From Flammeovirgaceae bacterium (GTDB lineage Bacteria; Bacteroidota; Bacteroidia; Cytophagales; Cyclobacteriaceae), in assembly GCA_003228395.1 (NCBI GenBank), contig QIDJ01000224.1, positions 1-5,989 of the forward strand: a stretch of DNA of 5,989 nt, given 5' to 3'. Under the pieces are notes generated by a model, which made no database searches, was not told the origin of the DNA, and saw nothing but the letters and a program-made list of their open reading frames with translations. Of the stretch, positions 5,968 to 5,989 are shown piece after piece (the stretch's first letter is position 1; each line of letters begins with the position of its first letter). Made by a program: the position numbers and the translations under genes.

Positions 5968-5989
5968 TGCTGATTCGCTACGAAAGCAG

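Noticed and set aside
5949..5987. Short open stretch ending in TGA at 5951-5949 (minus strand), possibly the tail of an upstream gene
   Set aside because: Only about 12 codons are visible and they show no recognisable C-terminus, so a gene cannot be supported.
1..5989. Mobile elements, CRISPR arrays, tRNA/rRNA genes, defence or toxin-antitoxin systems
   Set aside because: No transposase, long terminal inverted repeats, regular spaced repeats, tRNA-like folds or defence-gene motifs were seen on either strand by eye.

Overview
All recognisable genes in this window lie on the minus strand, so the biological order runs from right to left: a LOG-type nucleotide-processing enzyme, a membrane-anchored lytic transglycosylase, ccoI, ccoS, a Crp/Fnr-family regulator, and the 5' end of nosZ, which runs off the left edge. 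The organism is most likely a member of the Bacteroidota. The reasons are the Bacteroidota-style promoter elements (TAnnTTTG), the lack of clear Shine-Dalgarno sequences, the AT-rich spacers, the CcoI-CcoS pairing, and a Sec/lipoprotein-type clade II NosZ whose N-terminal wording is typical of that phylum. This is inferred from family resemblance; no marker gene is present.

Right block (4241-5928): the LOG gene and the lytic transglycosylase gene are 2 nt apart and probably co-transcribed. They look like housekeeping genes. A weak hairpin follows the transglycosylase gene.

Middle block (761-4036): ccoI (Cu+ P-type ATPase), ccoS (small assembly protein of cbb3 oxidase) and a Crp/Fnr-type regulator are packed with a 1-nt gap and an ATGA stop/start overlap, so they form one operon. 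A credible intrinsic terminator follows the regulator. The ccoNOP structural genes of cbb3 oxidase do not follow ccoS.

Left block (1-536 plus the 537-760 spacer): nosZ encodes the copper enzyme that reduces N2O to N2. Its 224-bp upstream spacer holds a terminator, several short perfect inverted repeats including an Fnr-like box (CTGAT-AAAA-ATCAG), and a promoter resembling the one in front of ccoI (TACA-N19-TACCTTTG-nAAnTCAA in both).

Taken together, the left two thirds read as a micro-aerobic/N2O-respiration module: copper export to the periplasm, oxidase assembly, a redox or NO-type regulator, and a copper-dependent terminal reductase. I see no mobile element, CRISPR array, tRNA or rRNA, and no clear sign of a wholly new system. 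The most worthwhile leads are the shared promoter architecture and the regulator/operator pairing.
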